A model generated the notes under the pieces. That model was not told the origin of the DNA, did not search any database, and worked only from the letters and a program-made list of their open reading frames with translations. Both the position numbers and the translations under genes were made by a program. DNA of 64,000 bases, from the NCBI GenBank assembly GCA_030442055.1, contig JAUJEB010000007.1, positions 434,001-498,000 of the forward strand. The letters are read 5' to 3'. Numbering within the stretch: position 1 is the stretch's first letter; every line of letters begins with the position of its first letter. Origin of the DNA: Agaribacillus aureus. GTDB taxonomy: Bacteria > Bacteroidota > Bacteroidia > Cytophagales > Cyclobacteriaceae. Shown in pieces: positions 1-8,608 of the stretch.

Positions 1-585
1 GGGGCGGGAAAGACGACATTATTTAATTTAATCACCGGAAAGGAGACACCGGACGGAGGCACCATTGAGGTTGGAACAACCGTCGATATCGCCTATGTAG
101 ATCAGGGCCACGATATTCTCGATCCCAATAAAACAGTCTGGGAGTCTATTTCAGATGGTAATGAATTAATTGAGCTGGGGGGTAAACAGGTCAACTCCAG
201 AGCCTACGTGAGCAAATTTAATTTCAGTGGTGCTGATCAGGAAAAGAAGGTCGGTGTATTATCCGGGGGAGAAAGAAACAGGGTGCACCTGGCGCTTACC
301 TTAAAAAAAGGAGCTAACCTTCTGTTGCTAGATGAACCCACAAATGATTTGGATGTAAATACACTCAGAGCCCTGGAGGAAGCCGTTGAAAATTTTGGTG
401 GATGTGCCGTCATTATTTCGCACGACAGGTGGTTTCTCGACAGGATTGCTACCCATATCCTTGCTTTTGAGGGAGATTCCAGTGTTTACTGGTTTGAAGG
501 GAATTATTCCGAATACGAAGAAAACAGAAAGAAACGGTTGGGTGATGAAGGCCCAAAAAGGATAAGGTATAAAAAAATGATCTGA
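1..585 (+). CDS. ettA: Energy-dependent translational throttle protein EttA, 3' part (ABC-F ATPase)
   Basis: The reading frame is open from the first base, so the 5' part lies outside the window. What remains is the second ATP-binding cassette of an ABC-F protein: Walker A residues GAGKTT at the very start, the LSGGE signature near base 258, Walker [11 protein letters not shown], and the switch [10 protein letters not shown]. There are no membrane segments, as expected for ABC-F. The tail ending KRIRYKKMI resembles the conserved EttA C-terminus. Family knowledge: EttA binds the ribosomal E site and gates the first peptide bond according to the ATP/ADP ratio. EttA over other ABC-F members rests on the tail and is fairly secure. 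Confidence 0.88.
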   Translation, partial: GAGKTTLFNLITGKETPDGGTIEVGTTVDIAYVDQGHDILDPNKTVWESISDGNELIELGGKQVNSRAYVSKFNFSGADQEKKVGVLSGGERNRVHLALTLKKGANLLLLDEPTNDLDVNTLRALEEAVENFGGCAVIISHDRWFLDRIATHILAFEGDSSVYWFEGNYSEYEENRKKRLGDEGPKRIRYKKMI

Positions 586-684
586 GATTGATCATGAGGA
601 TACCCTTTGTCAGCAGGGCTAAGTATTGATGGAGAGGCTAAATGGCAGCCATTTGCCTGGCAAGAAGCTTAGATGAAATTAAAA

Positions 685-712
685 AAACTCACCTTGCAGT
701 AAAGGTGAGTTT
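685..712 (-). terminator. Rho-independent terminator of the FkbM gene
   Basis: A perfect 11-bp stem (AAACTCACCTT with AAGGTGAGTTT) surrounds a 6-base loop. Read on the minus strand it ends in a run of seven T, which suits the minus-strand methyltransferase gene that stops at 756. It also lies about 100 bases after the convergent ettA gene and may work in both directions. Confidence 0.75.
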
Positions 713-755
713 CTAAAATGGATCATGTAACCCATGATTCAAGTTGGTAGCTTGC

Positions 756-1580
756 TTAATTTTTTGGGATAGCGTACAGGTTGAAAGTGTCGCTTTTATT
801 CATGTCTTCCCTGCTCAATTTTTCAATCGTGGTGTCTTCCAGGAAATCTTCAAAGTAAAAAAGATCATAGCCATGGTCGTGAATGATATCGTATAATTCT
901 TCCTTTTCTTCTTTTGAGAGCTTCAGAAAGCACTCGGCAATAATGACAGGTTTACAGGTTTTGATGACATCTGAAATGGATTTTATGATTTCTTTGTCCA
1001 AACCTTCGGTATCTACTTTAATCAGGGATAATTTTTCCAGCCAGCTTTCATAGTCTTTGTGCAACAAAGCACTCAGGTTGACTCCCCGTACGGTGTGTTG
1101 CATTTGGAACTTTCCATGGGTCGTGTTGGGTTCCCTGGATATGCCTCCATTTGAAAAGGATGCTTCAGAAGAATTGTAGTAAAATTCCCCTGGCGTATCA
1201 GTAATGGCACATTGCAGCGGGACAATATTTGCCTTTCCCTTGTTTAAGGTCGCATTTTGTTGCAATATTTTAAATATGTAGGGATTAGGATCAAAACCAA
1301 GGACTAGTCCTTCTTTTCCGGCGGCGATGGCCATGGGGACGGTGGTATCACCGATATTGGCGCCAATGTCGATAGCTAAATCACCATTTTTCACAAATTT
1401 GCGAAAGAAATCTATCTCTTTTTGTGTAATGGTCTTTTGGCCTGTAAGTGGGTTGTCCCAGTCTGCAAATTCAACAATGCCATCTGTTTCCAAATCAAAT
1501 TGCACCATTTTGTACGGGTACTCAGCAAATACTCTACGGGCTTTTTTTCTTCTAAACGAAGCTTTTAGTTTTTCAAACAT
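756..1580 (-). CDS. FkbM family SAM-dependent methyltransferase
   Basis: A 274-residue protein with the SAM-binding motif I AIDIGANIGDTT followed by an acidic FDPNP strand end, the pattern of the FkbM family. Family members O-methylate sugars or polyketides. The reading frame runs on to a TTG at 1631, but the ATG at 1580 (MFEKL) gives the usual family length and is chosen. It stands alone between a terminator and a 360-bp spacer; a second FkbM protein lies in the polysaccharide cluster at 29.1 kb. The substrate cannot be told from the sequence. Confidence 0.8.
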   Translation of the reverse strand: MFEKLKASFRRKKARRVFAEYPYKMVQFDLETDGIVEFADWDNPLTGQKTITQKEIDFFRKFVKNGDLAIDIGANIGDTTVPMAIAAGKEGLVLGFDPNPYIFKILQQNATLNKGKANIVPLQCAITDTPGEFYYNSSEASFSNGGISREPNTTHGKFQMQHTVRGVNLSALLHKDYESWLEKLSLIKVDTEGLDKEIIKSISDVIKTCKPVIIAECFLKLSKEEKEELYDIIHDHGYDLFYFEDFLEDTTIEKLSREDMNKSDTFNLYAIPKN

Positions 1581-1940
1581 AGTTTTAGTTTTTGGAATTT
1601 GTAATGTCTTTCCATCAGCGGATATGCACAAGTACAGAAAAAACCGGCTTTTTTAACATCCGTAACGCACCTGATCTGCGAGGAATCATTTATAGAAAGT
1701 ATCTTCTTCAAAGTATAGTATTACACTTCCCGGGCTTTTGTATTTGCCCCGGTTTCTCAAACCGGAACTAAGTGGTCTACTCGTGCATTTTACCCGCGAA
1801 TCGCTAATAAGGCAATCAATATAAGGGATTAAAAGTCGGTTTTCAAGCTTTGGAGGAACTTTGTGACATTTTGTTGTCACGGATTTGCTTATCCCGGCAT
1901 TTACGCGTAGCTGGTTGCCTTTACAGAGCTTGGTGTGGAC
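1581..1940. other. Intergenic spacer without supported gene
   Basis: About 360 bases between two minus-strand genes. One 64-codon open frame on the minus strand (1686-1880) has no recognisable features and an unusual composition, and is not accepted as a gene. No clear hairpin or promoter box was found. Confidence 0.5.
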
Positions 1941-2291
1941 TTAGTTAAATTCTTTTTCGAAATATTCCATCACATGAAGTTTTAACAATTTTTCCTGCTC
2001 GAGCAGATCAAAATTGGGAAGTTTTTTCTTTAACTTCCAATGAGGCCATCCCTCTTCATCCAGGCCTTCTAATTCATAGAATCCCGAATAGCTTAACACT
2101 TTGCAAATGGCGATATGCATCAGGTCCTGTTTCTCCTCTTTGGAAAAAGTCTTTTTCCCCTTCCCCAATTCCTGCACACCTATCAGGAATAATACTGCGT
2201 TGAGATCAGCTGGTTTTTTCCCAATGATTTCTCCCAGGTCGTTGAGAAGCTTTTGCCAGTTTTTAGCCAGCTCCAAATCCTTTTTGATCAT
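1941..2291 (-). CDS. Hypothetical protein, 116 aa, coupled to the AhpD-like gene
   Basis: A small soluble, helical, lysine-rich protein (starts MIKKDLELAKNW). The ATG at 2291 overlaps the stop of the upstream gene by four bases (ATGA), a sign of translational coupling, so this start is preferred over a longer frame reaching 2426 that would run through the upstream gene. I do not recognise the family. Its link to an AhpD-like partner suggests a shared redox or metabolic job, but that is only context. Confidence 0.7.
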   Translation of the reverse strand: MIKKDLELAKNWQKLLNDLGEIIGKKPADLNAVLFLIGVQELGKGKKTFSKEEKQDLMHIAICKVLSYSGFYELEGLDEEGWPHWKLKKKLPNFDLLEQEKLLKLHVMEYFEKEFN

Positions 2292-2635
2292 GATCCCGCT
2301 GTTTTTAGTGCTTCCCAATACTCTACAGCCCTTCTTAGGTGTGGGATAACAATGGTACCTCCGATAATATTGGCTATGGAGAATACCTCGTAGATCTCGG
2401 CTTCTTCCACACCTGCCTCCTTGCATTTTTCCAGATGATATTTAACACAGTCGTCACAGCGCAAAACCATAGAGCAGGCCAATCCTATCATTTCCTTGGT
2501 TTTAACATCTACACTGCCTGCGGCAAATGTATTGGTATCAAGGTTGAATAGGCGCTTGATTACCTTGTTATCAGCAGCCAGTATTTTTTCGTTCATCTTG
2601 CTGCGATATTGATTAAATGCTTCTACCTGGTTCAT
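2288..2635 (-). CDS. Carboxymuconolactone decarboxylase / AhpD-like protein
   Basis: A 115-residue, single-domain, all-helical protein of the CMD/AhpD superfamily. It carries the redox pair Cys60-x2-Cys63 followed by His67 (CDDCVKYH), the alkyl-hydroperoxidase-type active site, so a peroxide-linked thiol-disulfide role is more likely than true decarboxylation. It is the first gene of a two-gene operon and overlaps the next gene by four bases. A -7 promoter box lies about 60 bases upstream. The substrate is unknown. Confidence 0.85.
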   Translation of the reverse strand: MNQVEAFNQYRSKMNEKILAADNKVIKRLFNLDTNTFAAGSVDVKTKEMIGLACSMVLRCDDCVKYHLEKCKEAGVEEAEIYEVFSIANIIGGTIVIPHLRRAVEYWEALKTAGS

Positions 2636-2696
2636 TTTTTCCTGTTTTTTTATAAATTGGGATTCCCCCCTTAATCATAAAGCCACTCGACCTTAA

Positions 2697-2704
2697 CAAA
2701 TATA
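2697..2704 (-). promoter_or_regulatory. Putative -7 box (TATATTTG) for the AhpD-like operon
   Basis: On the minus strand this octamer fits the Bacteroidota primary sigma-factor consensus TAnnTTTG and lies 61 bases before the start codon at 2635. No convincing -33 TTG was seen at the usual distance. Confidence 0.4.
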
Positions 2705-2736
2705 GAGGCTAATTTTTTAAACTAATTGAGAATTTT

Positions 2737-3420
2737 ATGATAAAGGACTTTTTTAACTTGATTTTTCCTCGATGTTGTTTGGCCTGTCAGAAAGCATTGA
2801 TTTCAGATGAGTTGTTAATATGTACACATTGCCGCTTGGAATTACCTGTCACTAATTACCATTTATGGGAAGAAAACCCTTTGGTGATGCGATTTTATGG
2901 TAAAATAACGGTAAAAGAGGTTTATAGCTATCTAAAATTTATCAAGGGTGGAATAACACAAAAAGTATTGCACAAAATCAAATATGAAAATTATCCGGAA
3001 TTAGGTCAGTTGCTTGTAACCTGGTTTGCCCATGACCTTATAAAAGCGCAAAAGCTTTTGGATATTGAGCTGATCGTTCCGGTGCCTTTGCACAAATCGA
3101 GATTAAGGAAAAGGGGTTACAACCAAAGTGATTATATAGCCAGGGGCATAGCGTCGGCCAGCAAAGTTCCCTTTTCGGATCAGGTCCTGGAGAGATCGGT
3201 AAAAAGCGAGAGTCAGGCCATGAAAGGAGACAGGCTGGAGCGATGGCAAAATGTAAACAAAATATTTAAGGTCAGGCGGCCTGAGGAGGTAAAAGAAAAA
3301 CACATTTTGGTTGTAGATGACGTGCTTACCACAGGTGCTACGCTGGAGGCCTGTGCCATGCCGCTGCTCGAAGTAGAATGTAAAGCCATAAGTTTTGCGA
3401 CTTTAGCCGTGGCAATTTGA
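2737..3420 (+). CDS. comF: ComF family protein / amidophosphoribosyltransferase-like
   Basis: 227 residues. The N-terminus has a zinc-ribbon of four cysteines (Cys14-x2-Cys17 and Cys29-x2-Cys32), followed by a type I phosphoribosyltransferase domain with the PRPP loop VVDDVLTTGAT at about residues 191-201 and the motif RGYNQSD near the middle. This is the ComF/GntX layout. ComF assists uptake or recombination of single-stranded DNA during natural transformation in several bacteria; its exact role in Bacteroidota is not settled. It is convergent with gldJ and divergent from the AhpD-like operon. Confidence 0.88.
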   Translation: MIKDFFNLIFPRCCLACQKALISDELLICTHCRLELPVTNYHLWEENPLVMRFYGKITVKEVYSYLKFIKGGITQKVLHKIKYENYPELGQLLVTWFAHDLIKAQKLLDIELIVPVPLHKSRLRKRGYNQSDYIARGIASASKVPFSDQVLERSVKSESQAMKGDRLERWQNVNKIFKVRRPEEVKEKHILVVDDVLTTGATLEACAMPLLEVECKAISFATLAVAI

Positions 3421-3447
3421 GGTTTTTTAGCAAGGGAAAATAAAAAA

Positions 3448-3473
3448 GGCTTCCAATAAATCTATTGGAAGCC
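3448..3473 (-). terminator. Rho-independent terminator between comF and gldJ
   Basis: A perfect 11-bp stem (GGCTTCCAATA with TATTGGAAGCC) with a 4-base loop is followed on the minus strand by TTTTTT. It sits 25 bases after the gldJ stop and also between the convergent comF gene, so it may serve both. Confidence 0.8.
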
Positions 3474-3497
3474 CTGTGCTTAAATAATCTTTTATTT

Positions 3498-4694
3498 TTA
3501 GTAGTTCGATCCTGCTCTGATCATAGCGCATCTGAATCCGATGGTAGCTGTTGAAGAGTCTTGTTCCAAAAATCTTCTTGTACCTGGTGACATCCAATAG
3601 GCGACATCCTTCCAGGATCCTCCTTTATAAACTCTTACTTTATCATTTATCAATGAGTTGTAATTTTCGTAGTCATAATATTTTTCAGCCTCATCCAATA
3701 TACCGTCTCTTCTGATTGGGTTAAGGTCATCCATATCCTGGAAAGAAAGTGATCTATAAACATCCTGTACCCATTCGTTAACGTTGCCGGCCATGTGGTA
3801 TAGCCCAAAGTCATTGGGAGGGAATTCGTAAGCATATGCTGTAATCATGGCGCCGTCATTCAGCTTTCCTGCAATACCTGCATAATCACCACGTCCTCTT
3901 TTGAAGTTGGCAAAGAAGTAACCCATTTTCTTGCCATAAGGGTTTCTCACGGAGTGACCATCCCATGGATAAACTCTTTGATGTGTTTGATTTTCGTCTA
4001 ACCATTGCGTTCCAATCAGGCCTTGTGCGGCGTATTCCCACTCTGCCTCAGTTGGCAGCCGGTAATCCGGCAATACGACGCCACTTTCGAGAGCGATACG
4101 CCCACCTGACTCAGCTGGTACTTCCACACCTGCCTCTTCAGCTAATTTCAGGTTTACCATTGTTGTTCTCCACTTACAGAAGTCGTTGGCCTGAATCCAG
4201 CTTACACCTACCACGGGGTAATACCTGAAACCAGGATATCTTAAGTAGTGATCCCTGTATGGATCGTTAAAAGCCAGGTCGCTGGTCCATACTGTTGTGT
4301 CAGGTAAGGATGACTGGTAAAACTCTCGTGAAGAGTCTAATTTCACATAATATAAATATTCGAGCCAATGAATGTTACTTACCTCGGTTTCGTCCATATA
4401 AAAGGATGCCACAGTCACGGTTCTTTCGATATTGTCACGTGAGTTCATGATATCTTCTTCAAATGATCCCAATACGGATCTTCCTCCTTCGATGAATACA
4501 AGGTTTGGCCCTTCTGGCTGTCCCTGATACTCCGTCACCTGGAATCCTCCGTCACTGTTGTATTCAAGACCTGTAGCCGTGCTGACACCACCAGGATTTT
4601 CTGCTGTGGGACGACTTTGCTTACAAGATGAGAGAAAGGACAAAATACACACAACAAGGAATGCGCCTTTTAATAAGCTCATTATTTTGTTCAT
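3498..4694 (-). CDS. gldJ: Gliding motility lipoprotein GldJ
   Basis: 398 residues: a lipoprotein signal peptide with lipobox LSSC (Cys24), a short linker, then a formylglycine-generating-enzyme-like (FGE/SUMF) fold with LVFIEGG, FYMDETEVSN, VVGVSWIQANDFCKW, LPTEAEWEYAAQG, GNVNEWVQD and the final RGF-type motif IGFRCA. The spacing FYMDETEVSNIHWLEYLYY matches GldJ rather than GldK. In Flavobacterium, GldJ is an outer-membrane lipoprotein needed for gliding and for stability of other T9SS parts; catalytic FGE activity is not expected. It is monocistronic, with its own terminator. Confidence 0.87.
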   Translation of the reverse strand: MNKIMSLLKGAFLVVCILSFLSSCKQSRPTAENPGGVSTATGLEYNSDGGFQVTEYQGQPEGPNLVFIEGGRSVLGSFEEDIMNSRDNIERTVTVASFYMDETEVSNIHWLEYLYYVKLDSSREFYQSSLPDTTVWTSDLAFNDPYRDHYLRYPGFRYYPVVGVSWIQANDFCKWRTTMVNLKLAEEAGVEVPAESGGRIALESGVVLPDYRLPTEAEWEYAAQGLIGTQWLDENQTHQRVYPWDGHSVRNPYGKKMGYFFANFKRGRGDYAGIAGKLNDGAMITAYAYEFPPNDFGLYHMAGNVNEWVQDVYRSLSFQDMDDLNPIRRDGILDEAEKYYDYENYNSLINDKVRVYKGGSWKDVAYWMSPGTRRFLEQDSSTATIGFRCAMIRAGSNY

Positions 4695-5180
4695 AACCTG
4701 TTTAAATTTTATTCAATCTAAAAATAACAACTACTGTAAAATTTATATAACCGCCAGAGCACAGCTCGCGGCGGATTTATATTTAAGCGAACTCAAATTT
4801 CTAATTTATCCGGCGATTTTAATTTCCATTAATATCCCAAATCCAATAGATGTAATATTCCCGGGTATTTTGATATTTTTTAGAAACTCACACACTACAC
4901 ATATATAAATAAAGAAAAGCCAGATTTATTGTGTAAAATACCTAGTTTTTGAGTTACAACAAGCCATCAAAATTCTCCAAACTATTCAAAATGAAGAAAT
5001 TGGATAGCAAACACACTTAACAAAAGTAAAATTTCCCGGAATTTAAACATAATCCTGACCTCAATATTTTACCACAATGCCAAGGAAATATATGATGGCA
5101 GGATCAAAATGCTAGCCTGGACGGCTAAAATGGGATCGAAATGACGCAACAGCCGGCCTGATCATAGTAGATAATGGTAT
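4695..5180. other. AT-rich intergenic region upstream of gldJ
   Basis: About 490 bases with very high AT content separate gldJ from the methyltransferase gene. It must hold the gldJ promoter, but I found no exact TAnnTTTG box. A 116-codon plus-strand frame (4558-4908) crosses the gldJ start in antisense and has an implausible composition. No RNA gene was recognised. Confidence 0.5.
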
Positions 5181-5909
5181 TTAATATTTTCTTCCGGCAA
5201 AGATGGCATGTCCGGCTTTCATCCAATAGACATCAACCTCCTTAAATCCGGCTTCGCGGAGCCAAAGTAGCTGGTCGTACAGAGTAGAAGGTTTATCGAT
5301 AGGATCGGCATCGGGGTTTTCAAAATAATTCCAGCCATCTTCTTTAAAAATTTTGTATGCCTCCGGTTTATGCAATGAATCAGTTTTGGTTCGGACATCT
5401 TCGTCCCAATGTTCAGCAGCAATTTTGTAGCCCACGGCAGCTTGGGGACGCACAATATCGGCCAGAATAAGCATACCATTGGCTGTAAGCTGACCAAATA
5501 AATCTTTAAAAAGCAATTTCTTTTGTATGTCGTCGAGGTGATGTACGGCCAACGAGGATATAAAAGCACCGGTATTCGCGTGCTGAAACCGCCATGCCGA
5601 ATCCCCTAAATCAAATGGCTGAGCTGTAAAACGATCTTCATAGACACTTAATCTTTTCCTGGTTTTTTCAAGCATAACCGGAGATAAATCCATTCCCTTT
5701 ACTTTAACCTCCGGAAAGTGTTCAAGTACTTTTTCGCATAGCAGACCCTCGCCACAGCCTAGTTCTACCACTTGCAAGAGGTTGGGGATAGATGAAAGAA
5801 GTTGCGTAATGACCCCGTACTGAACTGGCCTGTCCGGCACAAAGATGTCACCGTATGCGGAGAAGATTTTTGATTCTTCCTTGTTCCATTGTTTTTCTTC
5901 TTTGTTCAT
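5181..5909 (-). CDS. Class I SAM-dependent methyltransferase
   Basis: 242 residues with the Rossmann motif VVELGCGEG (residues 47-55), the acidic motif end KGMDLS and the post-motif region GMLILADIV. The start at 5909 follows the upstream decarboxylase gene by only 20 bases, so the two are almost certainly one operon. The partner is an aromatic amino acid decarboxylase, so an amine (for example tyramine or tryptamine-like) is an attractive substrate, but nothing in the sequence proves it. General class I fold: high confidence; substrate: unknown. Confidence 0.82.
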   Translation of the reverse strand: MNKEEKQWNKEESKIFSAYGDIFVPDRPVQYGVITQLLSSIPNLLQVVELGCGEGLLCEKVLEHFPEVKVKGMDLSPVMLEKTRKRLSVYEDRFTAQPFDLGDSAWRFQHANTGAFISSLAVHHLDDIQKKLLFKDLFGQLTANGMLILADIVRPQAAVGYKIAAEHWDEDVRTKTDSLHKPEAYKIFKEDGWNYFENPDADPIDKPSTLYDQLLWLREAGFKEVDVYWMKAGHAIFAGRKY

Positions 5910-5929
5910 AGATCATCGATATCTGTAAA

Positions 5930-7351
5930 TCAAGCTGAAAGCGTTCTGGCAGTTTTTTGTATCAAATCCCATGCTTCCCGAACATGGCGCTCGTCTACAT
6001 CGGTGTTGCCGATGACCATACGCAGGGTAAAATAGCCATTCAATTTGGTATGACTCATAAATAATTTGCCGCTATCATTTAAAGTTTGCATCAACTTTTC
6101 GTTGAGCTTGTTCAATGTTTCCTTGCTTAAGGGTTTTTCAGGATGATAATGGAAGCATACCAAATTTAACGGTACGGGTGCCAATAGTGAGAAATCCTCG
6201 CTGGCTTCGATCTGTTGTTTTAACCAGGTTGCCATTTCCATATGCCCTCTTAACTTTTGTTGGATACCTTGAACGCCAAAGTTTCTGATGACAAACCAAA
6301 GCTTAAGCGCTCTGAATCGGCGTCCCAGCTGTATGCCCCAATCCCGGTAGTTATTTACCACGGTATCTTCCCGGGTGCGCAGATATTCCGGTGTCATAGA
6401 AAAAGTGTTGATAAGCGCATTGGTATCTTTGACAAAATAGGCGGTGCAATCAAAATTGGTGAACATCCATTTGTGGGGATTGAATACAAAGGAGTCTGCC
6501 ATTTCCACACCTTTTATCAGCGTTCGGTATTCGGGGCAGATCAGGGCGGTGCCGGCATAGGCGGCATCGACATGGTGCCAGATTTGGTATTTTTGGGCAA
6601 TATTACTGATCTCTTCAATTGGGTCAATGGCCGTACTGCTGGTGGTTCCAAAAGCCGACACAATACAAAGAGGCTGATGTCCATTTTCGATGTCTTTCAG
6701 AATGGCCTCTTCCAGGGCGCTGGGAATCATAGCAAATTTATCATCGACGGCGATCTTTCTCAGGTTTTTACTGCCAATTCCGGCAATACGCACAGCCTTG
6801 TCAATGGAAGAATGTACTTGTTCGGAGCTATAAACGATAAGTTTTTTTTGCCCGTAAAACCCTTCTTCATTGATTTTAAAATTACTGGCTTTTTCCCTGG
6901 CTGTAAGGATGGCACAGAGGGTAGCTGTTGAAGCGGTATCCTGGATAACTCCTGTAAAATCCTCAGGCAATCCAATCATTTCTCTCAACCACTCCATCAT
7001 GCTTTCTTCCAGCTCGGTGGCGGCGGGAGAAGTAATCCAACTCATGCATTGGGCTCCAATCGCCGCGGTGATCATTTCTGCCAATACGGAAGGTTTACTT
7101 TTGTTGCCGGGAAAGTATGCGAAGAAATTAGGGCTTTGCCAATGCGTAATTCCCGGCAAAATTTGATTGTCGACATCCTTCATGATGCCGTCCAGCTTTT
7201 CAGGCTGTTGCGGTGGCGAGGTGGGAATTTTGGCTTTAATTTCGCCCGGCTTAACTGGGGATTTTACAGGGAAGTTTTCAATATTTTCAAAATAAGACGA
7301 CATCCAGGAAATAACCTTTGCGGCCTCTGATTCAAATTCTTTGATATCCAT
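5930..7351 (-). CDS. PLP-dependent aromatic-L-amino-acid decarboxylase family protein
   Basis: 473 residues of the group II decarboxylase family (DOPA, tyrosine, tryptophan and histidine decarboxylases). The motif NPHKW holds the PLP-binding Lys294, and HVDAAYAG holds Asp262, which contacts the pyridine nitrogen. The N-terminal segment PGITHWQSPNFFAYFP is the signature of the aromatic decarboxylase substrate region. Length fits the family (470-490). The ATG at 7351 is chosen over a non-ATG start at 7375. It heads an operon with a methyltransferase 20 bases downstream. The amino acid used cannot be fixed by eye. Confidence 0.88.
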   Translation of the reverse strand: MDIKEFESEAAKVISWMSSYFENIENFPVKSPVKPGEIKAKIPTSPPQQPEKLDGIMKDVDNQILPGITHWQSPNFFAYFPGNKSKPSVLAEMITAAIGAQCMSWITSPAATELEESMMEWLREMIGLPEDFTGVIQDTASTATLCAILTAREKASNFKINEEGFYGQKKLIVYSSEQVHSSIDKAVRIAGIGSKNLRKIAVDDKFAMIPSALEEAILKDIENGHQPLCIVSAFGTTSSTAIDPIEEISNIAQKYQIWHHVDAAYAGTALICPEYRTLIKGVEMADSFVFNPHKWMFTNFDCTAYFVKDTNALINTFSMTPEYLRTREDTVVNNYRDWGIQLGRRFRALKLWFVIRNFGVQGIQQKLRGHMEMATWLKQQIEASEDFSLLAPVPLNLVCFHYHPEKPLSKETLNKLNEKLMQTLNDSGKLFMSHTKLNGYFTLRMVIGNTDVDERHVREAWDLIQKTARTLSA

Positions 7352-7647
7352 GCTACTTTTTTTGCTATCCCGCAAAGATAAAGTATGTGTGCCTTAGGGC
7401 GATTAGATTCCCAAAAAAAGTAATGGCAGCCGCCAGAAGGGAGTGATGACTTTTTGATTGTTGAGATTTAGTCGGTAGGAATTATGGCTTCATGCCTTGT
7501 GTATCATCAAATTGATATGGATGATGTCGGAAGGGAGCTGATGGGTTGGTTTGTTCATTTATTGTTGCCAATGGCATTGAGTAGGTTTTTCCAAAAGTGC
7601 GAGCCACGGTCGTTTTATTTTGGCAGTAGCCCGCACTCATCCACTTA

Positions 7648-7911
7648 CTAAAACCCATTTTCAGCGCCGGCCCCTAAAAATAATGCAGTGCCAAACATGG
7701 CAAAGAACAAGAAGCTTAGGATCATTACAATGCCAAGCCATATTAATGCAGCCTTGGCGTAGTTGGCCTTGCTCTTAGGGGTGCCGCTGCCAAATCCCCA
7801 GATAAAAAGCATGATAATACCGATAAGCGGTAAAGAAGCAACCAGGATAGTAACTACCCAGTCACCCACGGAAATCGGTGCTTCCTTTTGTTGAGTATCA
7901 AAGTCTTCCAT
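7648..7911 (-). CDS. Small membrane protein, two transmembrane segments
   Basis: 87 residues: an acidic, polar N-terminus (MEDFDTQQKEAPISVGDW), a first hydrophobic helix ending IMLFIWGFG, a short basic loop (GTPKSKANYAKAA), and a second helix (LIWLGIVMILSFLFF). This layout is common for small unknown inner-membrane proteins in Bacteroidota. Function unknown. It lies alone between the decarboxylase and a methyltransferase gene, all on the minus strand. Confidence 0.7.
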   Translation of the reverse strand: MEDFDTQQKEAPISVGDWVVTILVASLPLIGIIMLFIWGFGSGTPKSKANYAKAALIWLGIVMILSFLFFAMFGTALFLGAGAENGF

Positions 7912-7987
7912 AAAACTTAAATGTTATAAGTGAATTGATTTTTAATGAAAAGCAGAAGGTAAGCATTAGTTTTAACAGAAGCAAATG

Positions 7988-8608
7988 CTATGTGTTTTGC
8001 CGCTTCAAGAGCAAATTGGACTGGCAGTGCTGGTCGTTTACATTTACGGTTTGTAATGGTTCCAGAAAATCAAGGTGGTGTGTTTCCATTATTTCTTTCA
8101 GCAATTTTTTTGTCAACAAAAACCTGATGCTTCCGTCAGGAACCTGGTATTGATCACTGTTCTGAGGGATTACCTTGTTTTCCAGGCCTATATTGGAAGC
8201 CATACGAATAAAAATACTGCCACCCGGTTTAAGCACCCTTACCAATTCTTTTATCATGGCGTGAAAATGACGCATATCTTCAGCAAAATGCAGTACGGCC
8301 GTGCAGATGATATGATGAAAGTATTGGTCTGTATATGGAAGTTGATCGAGGTAACCTGTTGAAATCTGTGATTCATCGAATTGGGGATCGATTGACCTGG
8401 CTACAAATTTTAACATTTGCAGGGCAGCCTGGTTTTTATCAATGCCATACACTTTAAACTGATTGTTAAGAAAGTACACCAGGTTTCGCCCCTCCCCACA
8501 ACCGGCATCGAGGATCCTGTCCTGGTTGGAATAGCGGGCTTTAAGTATTTGGTCCAGCAGATAAATATCGATATTGCCGAGTTCCTTATTGAGTGCCTGC
8601 ACATTCAT
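7988..8608 (-). CDS. Class I SAM-dependent methyltransferase
   Basis: 206 residues from the ATG at 8608 (MNVQALNKEL). Motif I is ILDAGCGEG (residues 32-40), followed by YGIDKN with the ribose-binding acid and the post-I loop LDQLPYTDQYF. A longer frame starts at a non-ATG codon at 8659 and would overlap the patatin gene by 74 bases; the chosen start overlaps by 23. It forms an operon with the upstream patatin-like gene. The sequence resembles TehB/UbiE-type small-molecule methyltransferases; the substrate is unknown. Confidence 0.8.
   Translation of the reverse strand: MNVQALNKELGNIDIYLLDQILKARYSNQDRILDAGCGEGRNLVYFLNNQFKVYGIDKNQAALQMLKFVARSIDPQFDESQISTGYLDQLPYTDQYFHHIICTAVLHFAEDMRHFHAMIKELVRVLKPGGSIFIRMASNIGLENKVIPQNSDQYQVPDGSIRFLLTKKLLKEIMETHHLDFLEPLQTVNVNDQHCQSNLLLKRQNT

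Noticed and set aside
1686-1880. 64-codon minus-strand frame
   Set aside because: Composition unlike neighbouring proteins, no motif, no promoter; probably chance in a spacer.
4558-4908. 116-codon plus-strand frame across the gldJ start
   Set aside because: Antisense to the lipoprotein signal of gldJ and rich in residues typical of shadow frames.
6257-7330. Several plus-strand frames opposite the decarboxylase
   Set aside because: They mirror a well-supported gene with PLP-site motifs and have no features of their own.
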